Shown: positions 53,236 through 63,205 of the stretch, piece after piece
Numbering within the stretch: position 1 is the stretch's first letter
How the letters are laid out: every line of letters begins with the position of its first letter
NCBI GenBank assembly: GCA_013112715.1
Contig: JABFGB010000025.1
Span: forward strand, 41,238-105,237
From: Chloroflexota bacterium
Lineage (GTDB): Bacteria > Chloroflexota > Anaerolineae > Aggregatilineales > J027
Length of the DNA stretch: 64,000 nucleotides
Direction: 5' to 3'
Made by a program: the position numbers and the translations under genes
The notes under the pieces: model-generated
What the model was told of the DNA's origin: nothing
The model's database searches: none
Seen by the model: only the letters and a program-made list of their open reading frames with translations

Positions 53236-55482
53236 ATGAAATTTCTCATGATACGAATATTCCTTAAAAGTGCTGCCGGGTTACTGATTCTCATCGTTAT
53301 AGTCACAACGTATCGTTCTGTACAGCCTAACAAGGCCCTAGACCAAAGAACAGACATTGTGCACCTTGCTGATCAGAATACGTCAACCCAACTCGCTGCC
53401 ACATTCTTGGAAGCGTGGTCACGGCAGGATTACAGCACCATGTATGACCTAATCACGCCGAACGCGCGGGCTATGTATAGTCAGAGTGCGTTTGTAGAAG
53501 CCTACCAGAGCATCTGGCGCGATCTAGAATTGCAGTCGTTAAAATGGGAGCAAAAGGAAGTTTCCACGCACGGAACCACTGTCCTTTTTAATTATGATCT
53601 GACATTTACCTCTGCCAACCTAGGTCAATTTACTGACTCAAATCGATTGATCCGCTTTGTACCCTCTGCTGAGGGAATGCGGATTGCGTGGTCACTAATG
53701 GATATTTTTGAAGATTGGACAAGCGGGACGCGACTGAGGGTCGAGTATACGCTGCCACCCCGCGGAAATATCTACGATTCGCAGGGACATGCCCTAGCGA
53801 CACAGGATGGCACGGCTGTTGCTATTTATCTTGCCAGAAATCGTATTCCTGATGAGGGTCGGTGTATTGACGAACTTAAAGCGTTACTAGGGCGTGACGT
53901 TAGTGATTTAGCTGAGTTCTTTGGTCAGTACAACCCAGATACTGAATTTTTTGTGGGTAACACTGACTACGAAATCCTGCAAACACATGCACAGGTCTTA
54001 CAATCGGTCTGCCGTCCCACCAACCTGATTGAACATTCAACCCGTCGCTATTTTGGGAGCATTGCGCCACATCTGATTGGCTATGTGGGAAGTGTTCCAG
54101 CGGAACAGGCTGACCAATTTAGAGATTATCCTTCGGATGCACTGGTTGGCCTTATGGGTATTGAATCTAGTTGGGAGGCACAATTACGTGGCACAATCGG
54201 GAGCCGTTTCAGCTTGTTTTCATTGACGAATGATCCCATCCGGGTCATTGCGGAACAACCGTCTATACCCGGTCAGGATATCTATCTTACGATAGATAGA
54301 GAACTACAACAGTCGATTGTCCAAGCGTTTGCCGATGCCTATGCGTTGGCAGAATCCACTTGGGCAAGCACATCGCTGGGGGCAGCGGCAGTGGTACTTG
54401 ATGTTAACACAGGAGCGGTACTGGCAATGGTCAGCTATCCCGGCTTTGATCCCGAAGTTTTCAATCCTCACAATCTGTATTTTGATCCTCTCCAGCAGAT
54501 TCAGTCCTATCAGCTTGATCCGCGCCGCCCGATGCTGAATCATGTGACTCAGGCACAACTTCCTCTTGGTTCCGTCTTTAAGCTCATTTCCTCGATTGGT
54601 GGCGCAGATAGCGGGGTTGTTCCCATCAATACAACTTTTGCTTGTAATGATAAGTGGTATGGAGAAGAATTCGGCGACAGTCTGCCTTATCGAACGGATT
54701 GGTATACAGGTGGACGTGGGATGATTGACGGAAAGCAGGCCATTATTTACTCGTGCAATCCCTACTACTGGCAGTTGGCGGTTAGCCTCGACGCAATTGA
54801 CCCCAACTTGCTGCCTAAGTACGCAAGCCTGTTTGGGTTGGGGCAATATACCGGGATTAATGGTGTTGAAGAAGAACCGGGTTTTATTCCCTCGCCACTG
54901 GCCTTGCAAAATAGTGGACAGACTTGGAGCCTACCTTTTACTTTAAACCTCGTAATTGGACAAGGTGAAGTTATGGTGAATCCTCTTCAAGTAGTAAGGA
55001 TGGTTGCAGCGATTGCGAATGGAGGTAATCTCTTTACCCCCTATGTTGTACAACAAGTAGCGCGACCTAATGAGGCCCCTTCTTTCGTCTCCACTCCCGA
55101 ATTTAGCGCTTTAGATGTAAATCCAGAAGTCTTGGCCGAAGTTCGGGATGCAATGTGCAAAGTCACAACCGAAGGCACGGCTGAGTTTATCTTTTCAGAG
55201 TGGTATGTGTTCCAGACTGATGAGCCGCTCATTTGTGGAAAAACAGGCACGGCTCAATCTAGTGAAACTCAACCGCCTCATGCTTGGTTTGTTTCTTTTG
55301 CTCCTGCTGATAACCCAGAAATTGCAGTCGTTGTCGTTGTCGAAAATTCATGTGAAGGCTCAGAGGTTGCTGCTCCTCTGGCTCGTCGTATCTACGAAAT
55401 TTACTACGATCTACCACAAAGTGAATGGCCGCCTTTATGGGAGACTGGCTGCACACCTTTAGAGGTAGGTTATGACTACTAG
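53236..55482 (+). CDS. Class B penicillin-binding protein with MecA_N-like domain
   Basis: 748 residues: N-terminal membrane helix, NTF2-like MecA_N domain (ATFLEAWSRQDYSTMYDLITP, about 45-155), PBP dimer domain (LPPRGNIYDSQGHALA, about 170-330) and transpeptidase domain with SVFK (S446/K449), SCN (506-508) and KTG (669-671). It cross-links peptidoglycan outside the membrane. The MecA_N module is shared with PBP2a-like proteins, many of which are not linked to resistance. Not obviously connected with its copper neighbours. Confidence 0.92.
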   Translation: MKFLMIRIFLKSAAGLLILIVIVTTYRSVQPNKALDQRTDIVHLADQNTSTQLAATFLEAWSRQDYSTMYDLITPNARAMYSQSAFVEAYQSIWRDLELQSLKWEQKEVSTHGTTVLFNYDLTFTSANLGQFTDSNRLIRFVPSAEGMRIAWSLMDIFEDWTSGTRLRVEYTLPPRGNIYDSQGHALATQDGTAVAIYLARNRIPDEGRCIDELKALLGRDVSDLAEFFGQYNPDTEFFVGNTDYEILQTHAQVLQSVCRPTNLIEHSTRRYFGSIAPHLIGYVGSVPAEQADQFRDYPSDALVGLMGIESSWEAQLRGTIGSRFSLFSLTNDPIRVIAEQPSIPGQDIYLTIDRELQQSIVQAFADAYALAESTWASTSLGAAAVVLDVNTGAVLAMVSYPGFDPEVFNPHNLYFDPLQQIQSYQLDPRRPMLNHVTQAQLPLGSVFKLISSIGGADSGVVPINTTFACNDKWYGEEFGDSLPYRTDWYTGGRGMIDGKQAIIYSCNPYYWQLAVSLDAIDPNLLPKYASLFGLGQYTGINGVEEEPGFIPSPLALQNSGQTWSLPFTLNLVIGQGEVMVNPLQVVRMVAAIANGGNLFTPYVVQQVARPNEAPSFVSTPEFSALDVNPEVLAEVRDAMCKVTTEGTAEFIFSEWYVFQTDEPLICGKTGTAQSSETQPPHAWFVSFAPADNPEIAVVVVVENSCEGSEVAAPLARRIYEIYYDLPQSEWPPLWETGCTPLEVGYDY

Positions 55483-55779
55483 CTAGGAGCGAATGGCATA
55501 ACAACTATTCTCTTGTTTCACATTTCAGCTAGTCCATTTGTTCCGACGACATACACCATTTTTTGACCTTTGAGGTCATTAGGTGCAACATGGGGCTGAT
55601 GTTGGACTTACCCACTGTGAAAGTCAGCTAAAGTGTCAGTATGGCGAAACTGTCATCTGCCTACTGACACTTTTCAGTAAGAAGCTCCGGCAAAACACTG
55701 CCTCTGTCCACTTATTGAACACGCCCTCACTATCTCGTGCTGTAGGCTAGTGGAGATTATCCATAGATGGCCTAATGGT
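55483..55779. other. Gene-free stretch with TGTCA repeat
   Basis: No gene. Contains the TGTCA inverted repeat (55631-55672) and a short GACCT/AGGTC hairpin (55565-55577 region). Confidence 0.4.
55631..55672. repeat. TGTCA inverted repeat, second copy
   Basis: AAGTGTCAGTA (55631-55641) and TACTGACACTT (55662-55672) are exact inverted repeats with a further CTGTCA between them. Same composition and spacing as 37684-37730; 108 bp upstream of the gene at 55780. Confidence 0.5.
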
Positions 55780-57009
55780 ATGAGGTTTGGCTTGAAAAAA
55801 TGGTCAGTCATCATCGGCATAATTGTGCTTTTGGCTGCAAGCGGCTCTAGTTTGGTGTACCTGCTGTTCAGTGAGAAAACTGACAAACAACCCAAGCCAG
55901 ATATACTCGTACCATCTGCCTCAGCGACGGTCACCTCGACGATGCTACCATCACCGACCGTCGTATTTACAGCCTCGCCAACCGCGACTGCGACTATTAC
56001 ACCTTCACCCACACCTACCGCAACATTGGCAATACGAGTGGCGGTCGCCACGCTTGTCATGCCCGATGTAACTTTACCGACAATCGCCACACCCCTATCG
56101 GAAAACCTTCAGATTTTGGCCGATGTGCCTGATCCAGTTGAACCCCTGCCCAATGCGACCTCACTGCCTTGGCCGTATACCGACTTCACCAATTGGGCTG
56201 CTTTTGAGAGCGATCATCCGGCTGTTCGCTACGTGACAGGCACATGGATGCCGATTCGCTCACATCAGGCCAGTCAGGGCCAATATCACTTTACCGAGGA
56301 TACCAATGCCGACATAACTTTCACCTTTACCGGGGAAGCGGTACGGGTACGTTATGTGGGATTCACCAATGGTGGTGTCTGGAACGTGTTGCTAGATGGC
56401 TTAATCGTGGATGTCATTGATGCTTATGCCCCGGTCGCCACCTTTACAGGTACAAGGGTATACGCGCTTGGGGCAGGGGAGCATACCCTTGAACTCCAAA
56501 ATACAGGGAACGCAAATCCAGCCAGCAACGGGCATATGCTCGCGTTAGATGCGGTGCAGGTCTATCGCCCGGATGCCCAGACCTTAATCCTTGCAGATGG
56601 GGCGCTGCCGACCGCAACGGCTACCCCAACCCTCATTCCGGCCAGCAGTATTGAACTCCTAGCGGCCCCGCCTTCGCCACAACCGACAGCCACCGAAATT
56701 CCCATCCAAGTAGTGAGTGTCTCCATCGTGATGGGCTATGACGAAAACGCCAATGGGGTGTTGGATGTCAGCGAGGGAGTACGTGGGATCTCAGTACGCT
56801 TGGTGGAGGTGGGAACCAATAACGTTTTGGCCCATACCTTTACCGATGAACGGGGCTTTGCCCAGCTGCAAGCCTCGACGAATTCTCCCGTGCTGCTGGT
56901 TGTGCCTTATTTTGGTGAGTCATGGACCGTGCAGTCACATGGGTTAGGGACCGCTCAGACTTTTACGCTGTTGTTATCCCCCGGTAATCAGCCGGGTTTA
57001 ATTCCATAA
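55780..57009 (+). CDS. Anchored exoprotein with Thr/Pro linker, CBM-like and SdrD-B-like domains
   Basis: 409 residues: N-terminal membrane helix (WSVIIGIIVLLAASGSSLVYLLF), a Thr/Pro/Ser-rich spacer (about 45-90), a jelly-roll carbohydrate-binding-like domain (about 145-265; GEAVRVRYVGFTNGGVWNVLLDG), a second spacer, and a prealbumin-like domain (DENANGVLDVSEGVRGISVRLV, about 325-385) as in SdrD B repeats. Likely displayed on the cell surface. The ATG at 55780 is preferred over the upstream GTG. First gene of a tightly packed plus-strand run. Confidence 0.7.
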   Translation: MRFGLKKWSVIIGIIVLLAASGSSLVYLLFSEKTDKQPKPDILVPSASATVTSTMLPSPTVVFTASPTATATITPSPTPTATLAIRVAVATLVMPDVTLPTIATPLSENLQILADVPDPVEPLPNATSLPWPYTDFTNWAAFESDHPAVRYVTGTWMPIRSHQASQGQYHFTEDTNADITFTFTGEAVRVRYVGFTNGGVWNVLLDGLIVDVIDAYAPVATFTGTRVYALGAGEHTLELQNTGNANPASNGHMLALDAVQVYRPDAQTLILADGALPTATATPTLIPASSIELLAAPPSPQPTATEIPIQVVSVSIVMGYDENANGVLDVSEGVRGISVRLVEVGTNNVLAHTFTDERGFAQLQASTNSPVLLVVPYFGESWTVQSHGLGTAQTFTLLLSPGNQPGLIP

Positions 57010-57019
57010 GGGGTTGAAA

Positions 57020-58195
57020 ATGAAACAAACCCGCATCATTTCCATGGTTTTGCTCGTGACCCTCATGTTGGGACTGGCTGCGCTGGCCTGCACCGGTGAA
57101 CTCACCTCGGAATCAGTGACGATTGGGGATTTACCTCAGTATGTCTGCCCATCCGCTACACCACGAGCATCGGACACACCGCTGCCGACCAGTCCTCCAA
57201 CCTATCCCGGCTATTTCACGGTCAACCTGACCAACTATCAGGTGGGCAATAACATCAACAGTGTGACCGTTCAGTGGTTGGCGCAAAATGCTGGCACGAT
57301 CTACCTCAGCTATTCCGGCAGCATGAGTGTTGCACCATTTTATTGGGCTGGTGCGAGTAATGTCCCAGTGGGGTATTCATTGCCCAATGTGCCTGCCCGG
57401 AATGGTTTTTATACCCTGTATATCCCGACGCAAGTCAGCAGTGCGACCCTACGCATTTGGACGACAAGTGGCAGTTATCCGCAAACTTTCTCGGTCTATC
57501 GGATGCTGGGGAATGTCGTGCAGTTCTATCCACCACCCAGCTGGGGTGCGCCTTTGCCGATTTATCCGACGCCACGCCCCACCTATACCCCTTATCCCAC
57601 ACCCACACCCTATATACGGACGAACGATTATTTCCTAAACGATCCCATCTACACCGCACCGGGTGAGCAGATGCTCAATATTCGTTTTCGGGTGACACAG
57701 ATGCAGAGTCTGCCCTTGCAAGGCACACCTACGCCTAATCCTCCTAAAACGGCGATACCGGGTACCAATCCCACGGCGATTTATCCGGAGTCGTTGTATG
57801 TTTGGACGTTTGAGATCAGGAACTTCAGCCGGAATCAGACCTACACGCTTTATCCACCCGCCCAAAGTTTTGTCTCGTCTATTCGGCTGTCCAATGGAGC
57901 AGAACAAAATGTGGTGTTGTTTCCCACTTATACCGCTGCACAGTTGGCTGGTTTCACGGATTTTGCTGGCTATCAGGCTCACAACCTTGCTCCCGGCCAG
58001 CAAGTCACCTTGCGGTTGGCGGCCAAAGGGCCACAAGGTTCACTTTATCGCGTGTCATGGGTGATGGATGCTAGTGGACGACCCACCCCTGTGAGTGGAA
58101 CAGGGCCAACCCCGATTGTGGCGGGTGACAACATCGTGTCATGGATTAACACCGTCAATACCGATTGTGTGGGCGAAATTGCCGAGCCAAATTAG
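57020..58195 (+). CDS. Lipoprotein of unknown function
   Basis: 391 residues: signal peptide with lipobox LAALAC (Cys about 20), Pro/Thr-rich stretches, a beta-rich domain (about 55-165) and a second beta domain (about 200-350). The linkers (YPTPRPTYTPYPTPTPY) are typical of Chloroflexota exoproteins. AAGGGG precedes the ATG, 10 bp after the previous stop. No family recognised. Confidence 0.68.
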   Translation: MKQTRIISMVLLVTLMLGLAALACTGELTSESVTIGDLPQYVCPSATPRASDTPLPTSPPTYPGYFTVNLTNYQVGNNINSVTVQWLAQNAGTIYLSYSGSMSVAPFYWAGASNVPVGYSLPNVPARNGFYTLYIPTQVSSATLRIWTTSGSYPQTFSVYRMLGNVVQFYPPPSWGAPLPIYPTPRPTYTPYPTPTPYIRTNDYFLNDPIYTAPGEQMLNIRFRVTQMQSLPLQGTPTPNPPKTAIPGTNPTAIYPESLYVWTFEIRNFSRNQTYTLYPPAQSFVSSIRLSNGAEQNVVLFPTYTAAQLAGFTDFAGYQAHNLAPGQQVTLRLAAKGPQGSLYRVSWVMDASGRPTPVSGTGPTPIVAGDNIVSWINTVNTDCVGEIAEPN

Positions 58196-58204
58196 GAGCC
58201 TGCT

Positions 58205-60799
58205 TTGAAACGAATGCGTCTTGTTGCGGTTACACTCCTTGTGGTGCTGCTGCTGGCCTTCCCCTCAGCCGCGTTTGCCCAAGTACCTAACCCATCGGAT
58301 TGGATTGATGATCTAACTCAGGCCATTCAATTCATGATTGACGGCTTCTGGTACGATCTGCTGGCGCTCCACGCCCAAATCCAGTGGTTTGTGATGAAGG
58401 TGTTTTTTATCCTCGGCATCGTGATTGACCTGATGACCGATTTTATGGCTGAACATGCCTTTGCTCCCCTCATCACCCAGAGCAACAGCCAATTTGGGAT
58501 AGCGGTGTCGATGAGCTTCACGATTGCCATGCTGGTACTGGGCATGAGTTATATGATCGCGCACTTCATTCGGTTTAATGTGGTTGAATTCAAAAGTGCC
58601 TTGACGTGGTACTTGCTAGCGGCCTTGTTCTTCCAGCTTGGCCCTGAACTTTACTTGAGCATGAACCAGTTACGTTCGGACATCAACAGCTTCTTTTATG
58701 CTACAGCCTTGCAAACGGTCAACAACAGCGGTTCACCACTCGCCCCCTTAAATAATAACATGACGACGGAAGGCCTTCCGATGCTGCCGCCCTGTGATAA
58801 CTTTGGCTGGCTGACTGGGCAACCTACCACGCAACCGGGGGCTGGGGTCGACGGGTTGGATATTGCCATGTCGTACATGCTGGCGACTTCCGAGGATGTG
58901 CTCGGCCAGCCACCTGCGGTGTTTGGGAACTGCCGCACCCCTAATCCGGGCGGTTACGAGAATAACTTGCCCTTCCGCTGGTACTACACCGATGGTTATT
59001 TTGACGTGATGGTGTCGCCCGACACATGGGAGGTTATCCCTGCGGATGATCGAGAGCGTTCTTTGAGTATGGCGGCTGCCGCGCAGTACCGTCTGATTGG
59101 GGCATGGCCGCTCTTATGGTTGGGCATCTTCGAGAAAATTGTTTATCTACTCGTGGCCTTTGCACAGGGATTGAGTTTCATCTCGTTTGGGGTGGCGGCG
59201 ATTTTTGCGTTTTTCAAACGCACCGAAGGCATTGCCCGTTCGGTGGTGGACTTGTGGATTGAAATCATCGTGGCGAGTGTGGTCATCGCTCTAGGTCAGT
59301 CCTTGATAGTATCCTTAGCCCTCGCCGCTGCCGCCACCCAAAATCCGTTGGCCTCGATTGGGGTTGGACTGCTGTGTGCGGTGCTGATGCTCATCTTGAT
59401 GATTTCGGCCATGAAACTGGTCTGGAATTCATTGACCCGGATTTTTGGTTCAATCAGTCAGGCCACCGGTGGGGCGATTCTAACACCGGGGCAGGTGGCA
59501 GCCGGGGCGGCAGTGGGTACAGTCGGAACGGCGGCGGCCATCGCCACAGGCGGTGGAACGTTGGCTCTGGCCGGGGCGGCTATGAGTGGTATGAGTGCGT
59601 CCGGCATTGGTGGGCCAGCCATGAACATGGCGGGTGGGCAATTGATGATGGCGGGACGGATGACCGCTCACGCCACGAGTGGCGCGGGGCGAGCGATGAC
59701 GGGTGGAAGTTCAACCCAAACATTGCCTCCACCATTCCTAGAACTGGGTGAGGTGGAAAGCACACGAGTAGAACCGCTTCTGCTGTCCAGCGGTCCAAGC
59801 AGTTCAGGGAATGGGCCTACTGGCATCTCTGCTCCATTGCCTACACCGCCACTTGCACCGCCGCCCATCAACATCACCGGATATGAACCCGAGGATTTAT
59901 TGCCTGACAGTAGTGTCGGTCGCCGCACCTCGCGTATTCAAGCGCGTTTTACACCTGCTGACGAATCGGCAACCGCTGCTCGTATGGATGCCACTGAGCA
60001 AGCACACCTGAATGCCGATAATGAACGGGACGATGCGGCCCTCAGTTCCGCCCTTAATACCGATAATCGTCGTGATGAAAGTGCGGCCCAAGCGCAGATG
60101 GATGCGGATAACAGCCGCGATGATGCCGTACTGCGCGACACTCTCAAGACGATTGCTAGTGAGCAAAAAGTGACGGTGGATACGGCTGGATTGGAACGGG
60201 CTGGGCGTGATTTGAGTGCGGCGGCAGGGGCACTCAAAACAATGGCTGACCAGCAACAGCGCGATCGGGTGGCGGGCCGCATGGATGTCACGGGCAGCCG
60301 GAATGTTGGGGCGGTGGTTGCGGACGCGGTGGATATGGAGCGTGAATATCGCCAGAAAATGGACAAGCCTATGCTGGATGGAGCAGGGGATCAGTTTGGT
60401 GGACGAATGGCCCAGTCGGTTGGGATGCAGCCTGCGGTGGGCCAAACTCCCATCAGTGATGCAGCGCGTTTTAATGCGGTTGGCGATCAGGCCCTGCGTT
60501 TGGGATTGAATGGTGGACACATCATGCAGGTGCTGCAAGAACAGGCCAGTGCGGAGGATGGGCGCAGTGTACAGCCTGCGACTCATGACAAACTGGTTCA
60601 GTATGTCCGTATGACAACGGGTACACGTCAGAGTGAGGCCCAACAGCAGGTAGGACGATTCTTGACCGTCGCGGCGGCGATGCCCGATGAAGTCCGTATC
60701 ACGGGGTCTATCCCTCAAACGCGACTTGGGCCGACTGCCGAAAGAAACACCCAACCACGCTCAAATATCACCAGCACAGAGGGAACGGATCAACCATGA
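58205..60799 (+). CDS. Large polytopic membrane protein with long soluble tail (TrbL/VirB6-like layout)
   Basis: 864 residues. Signal peptide, then helices at about 55-75, 95-120, 125-145, then after an extracytoplasmic loop helices at about 305-425, and a 400-residue Ala/Asp/Gln-rich tail with repeated ADNERDDAALSSAL-like heptads. The layout (five or more helices plus a long hydrophilic tail) recalls VirB6/TrbL proteins of type IV secretion, but no sequence signature confirms it. Start TTG at 58205 because AGGAG lies six bases upstream; an ATG at 58214 would be too far. ATGA overlap with the next gene. Confidence 0.7.
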   Translation: MKRMRLVAVTLLVVLLLAFPSAAFAQVPNPSDWIDDLTQAIQFMIDGFWYDLLALHAQIQWFVMKVFFILGIVIDLMTDFMAEHAFAPLITQSNSQFGIAVSMSFTIAMLVLGMSYMIAHFIRFNVVEFKSALTWYLLAALFFQLGPELYLSMNQLRSDINSFFYATALQTVNNSGSPLAPLNNNMTTEGLPMLPPCDNFGWLTGQPTTQPGAGVDGLDIAMSYMLATSEDVLGQPPAVFGNCRTPNPGGYENNLPFRWYYTDGYFDVMVSPDTWEVIPADDRERSLSMAAAAQYRLIGAWPLLWLGIFEKIVYLLVAFAQGLSFISFGVAAIFAFFKRTEGIARSVVDLWIEIIVASVVIALGQSLIVSLALAAAATQNPLASIGVGLLCAVLMLILMISAMKLVWNSLTRIFGSISQATGGAILTPGQVAAGAAVGTVGTAAAIATGGGTLALAGAAMSGMSASGIGGPAMNMAGGQLMMAGRMTAHATSGAGRAMTGGSSTQTLPPPFLELGEVESTRVEPLLLSSGPSSSGNGPTGISAPLPTPPLAPPPINITGYEPEDLLPDSSVGRRTSRIQARFTPADESATAARMDATEQAHLNADNERDDAALSSALNTDNRRDESAAQAQMDADNSRDDAVLRDTLKTIASEQKVTVDTAGLERAGRDLSAAAGALKTMADQQQRDRVAGRMDVTGSRNVGAVVADAVDMEREYRQKMDKPMLDGAGDQFGGRMAQSVGMQPAVGQTPISDAARFNAVGDQALRLGLNGGHIMQVLQEQASAEDGRSVQPATHDKLVQYVRMTTGTRQSEAQQQVGRFLTVAAAMPDEVRITGSIPQTRLGPTAERNTQPRSNITSTEGTDQP

Positions 60800-62196
60800 G
60801 CAAAGCCAAACATGAACCTGTAACGCCGATCCCCGAAGTAGAAGAAGTGCAATATCGTCCACTCGATACATGGCGGACGCTGGAATTAACCGAACTTGAC
60901 GAAGCCTATTCGCTCGTGCCGACCCAGCGTCAGCAGTATTACCGCGAAGTGCTGGAACGAGAAGCGGGTAAGGTCAATGCGGTGACGGATGCGGAAGAAC
61001 TGCAAGTCGTCCAAGCACTGCTGGCCCGCTTTGAGCAGGATGCGCTAGTGCCAGTCGGGGCACGCTGGGCCAAACCACCGCAGCGGGTCAAGACTGCCGC
61101 CATGCAGGGTGAACCCTTGAATTCCCCGGAAGAGGAGTATTTACCCAAAGGGAGCAATATACCTAACCCTATGCTGCTCATCGCGGCAGGCGGGGGATTA
61201 TTTCTGTGCCTGCTCCTTGTTCTGTTCATGGCGCGACGCGGTGGTAATGCTGATCCAACCTTGCAAGCCTTCAATCCCTATGCCTCGCCAACCCTGCGGT
61301 ACACAGTTACACCGACCCCCATTGCCCTTGAAGAACAGGACACCATTATCAAGGATGGGGATCGGGACAGCAGTCGCACACTGGCCTACCCGGTGGGGCT
61401 GCAAATCTATCCACCGGGCGAACGACAGCCGCGTGTTTTTGTGGTGCAGCGCCGGACGGTGGAGTATTCCGAATGGGAATACGACCCCAATCCTGATACG
61501 GCCAGCTACCTTTTGGGCATGTCGGTGCGGCGAGTGGTCGGTATCCCGTGGAGTGAAGAAAATGAAGACCTCTTTGATCGCCTAAGTGAAGGCGCGGTGT
61601 TTCATCTTATCCTCAACACTGGCGCGGTGATTGAATATACCTTTGAGCGCCAAACCGAAGTGCGCCGCAGTGATACAGCCGCCTTTCGTCAGATTGCACC
61701 CGGTTTGGTGTTGGTCTTGATCGGTGAACTGGATGACGAGGGTGCACCAACCGCCACCCGTTTGCTAGTGGTGGGACGTTACGAGGCCGAACAGGAACTA
61801 ACCCGTGAAGGCTTTCTATCCACCGATATTGAACAGGATACCCCACTGGCGACGCCAATCCCCGTTTTTCCAACGGCTACACCCCAGCCTGCCCGTGATT
61901 TACTTTATGTGGAGTTGGTCAGTGTGGAGATTTCACCGGATGGGTATTTAGTCACAAAAATGCGTCTCTACAATGGGCAGTTTGAGCCTGTAACCCTCTC
62001 TCCCGATGACATCCAAATAGCGTTCGGTCATCAACCTAATCCGCCGGGGCCTTGGATCGCGTCTGCTGGATTTGACCAATACTCCATCTTACCGGGGCAG
62101 GCGCTCGATTTGGAAATTATATGGGATTGGGACAATACTATGCCTTATGCTGTGCTTCAGGTCTTAAATTACCAGTTTGGTCTGCAATTCAATTGA
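60796..62196 (+). CDS. Single-pass membrane protein with extracytoplasmic beta domain
   Basis: 466 residues: cytosolic part (1-120) with charged helices, one transmembrane helix (PMLLIAAGGGLFLCLLLVLFMA), a Thr/Pro linker, and an extracytoplasmic beta-rich domain. Its start overlaps the preceding gene (ATGA), so the two are co-translated. Resembles no family I can name; a VirB8/VirB10-like partner role is only a guess. Confidence 0.66.
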   Translation: MSKAKHEPVTPIPEVEEVQYRPLDTWRTLELTELDEAYSLVPTQRQQYYREVLEREAGKVNAVTDAEELQVVQALLARFEQDALVPVGARWAKPPQRVKTAAMQGEPLNSPEEEYLPKGSNIPNPMLLIAAGGGLFLCLLLVLFMARRGGNADPTLQAFNPYASPTLRYTVTPTPIALEEQDTIIKDGDRDSSRTLAYPVGLQIYPPGERQPRVFVVQRRTVEYSEWEYDPNPDTASYLLGMSVRRVVGIPWSEENEDLFDRLSEGAVFHLILNTGAVIEYTFERQTEVRRSDTAAFRQIAPGLVLVLIGELDDEGAPTATRLLVVGRYEAEQELTREGFLSTDIEQDTPLATPIPVFPTATPQPARDLLYVELVSVEISPDGYLVTKMRLYNGQFEPVTLSPDDIQIAFGHQPNPPGPWIASAGFDQYSILPGQALDLEIIWDWDNTMPYAVLQVLNYQFGLQFN

Positions 62197-62212
62197 TGGA
62201 GGCTAACTGACA

Positions 62213-62749
62213 ATGCCATCAGCATTTGTTCATCATTTACAGACAGGCTCAGGTTGGACGAAATGTGATCTAATTTTCGTTGATGATGCCCATGCGCGAA
62301 TCGAACTCAATTCCAGTTGGATGGGCAGTGGATCTATTCGATTTAGATTGTTGTGTAGGCGGCAGATATTTTCTCAATATTATGGACTTTTGTATGTCAA
62401 CCAAATCGAATCATATCCGTCATCGGTTTCCACTGATGAGACCAAGATAATCAATATTCGCGATTTGATGGGAGACCCAGAGTTCTACGATGAACTGCAT
62501 GATCCTCATCCTTCTGAATTCTTTGTTTTTGAGTACATCAAAATGCCTGAACCTGAAATATGGGTGGCGGATGATCGTGGATTACAAGAGCTACAACACT
62601 TCTTTGAGCTTGCAAAATGGAATGAGACTTTTAACCTCATTCTACTTTATCACTCGGAGTTGTTTTTCACGGATGATGCTTTTGAGGCGACAACACTCTG
62701 GAAAGCCATTCAATTGATGACCAAAATGAAGTTTACCGAAGTTACCTGA
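62213..62749 (+). CDS. Hypothetical cytosolic protein
   Basis: 178 residues, no signal peptide or helices, mixed alpha/beta, rich in aromatic residues (RLLCRRQIFSQYYGLLYVN). GGAGG eight bases before the start, 16 bp after the previous gene. Function unknown. Confidence 0.6.
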   Translation: MPSAFVHHLQTGSGWTKCDLIFVDDAHARIELNSSWMGSGSIRFRLLCRRQIFSQYYGLLYVNQIESYPSSVSTDETKIINIRDLMGDPEFYDELHDPHPSEFFVFEYIKMPEPEIWVADDRGLQELQHFFELAKWNETFNLILLYHSELFFTDDAFEATTLWKAIQLMTKMKFTEVT

Positions 62750-62770
62750 CCGACTGGAGATGTTGGTGTG

Positions 62771-63205
62771 CTAAGTTTTGTCAGATTCTTTTAAGTCGGG
62801 CGGATGTCCACCTGCTTTAATCCAGTAGTGCCGAGCATTGACCACCCGTTCCAAGTTGATCTTCAAGCGTTCAATAGTAGCCCGCCCAACTGGGGTCAAG
62901 CCTTTCAATCTTAATCCATGCTCGATCCAAACAAAATGTTCTGACCACTGCTGTAGACGAGGGTTAAAAAGCTCAACCGTTTCCCCTGTATCTGGGTCAA
63001 AGCCAGTCACGGCTTTCGCTTTACTGAGATTACAAGTCGCACAAGAGAGACAGAGGTTGTCGGGTTCATCCGAGCCAGTCGGGTCAATATGCTCAACATG
63101 CATGGCCTGCCCAATGATTTCTTGGCTCGTCTGGCAGTATTCACAGCAGTAGTTGGCTCGTTCATGTACCAGACGAACGGTTGCTGCCCATGATAATTCA
63201 GCCAC
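62771..63205 (-). CDS. HNH endonuclease
   Basis: 144 residues with zinc-binding CEYCQ and CATCNLSK and the catalytic HVEHIDP (HNH) segment. It starts with GTG and overlaps the end of the preceding gene by eight bases. Such HNH proteins are found alone or with small partner proteins and may be nucleases or degenerate mobile-intron remnants. It is convergent with the plus-strand unknown gene cluster. Confidence 0.85.
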   Translation of the reverse strand: MAELSWAATVRLVHERANYCCEYCQTSQEIIGQAMHVEHIDPTGSDEPDNLCLSCATCNLSKAKAVTGFDPDTGETVELFNPRLQQWSEHFVWIEHGLRLKGLTPVGRATIERLKINLERVVNARHYWIKAGGHPPDLKESDKT

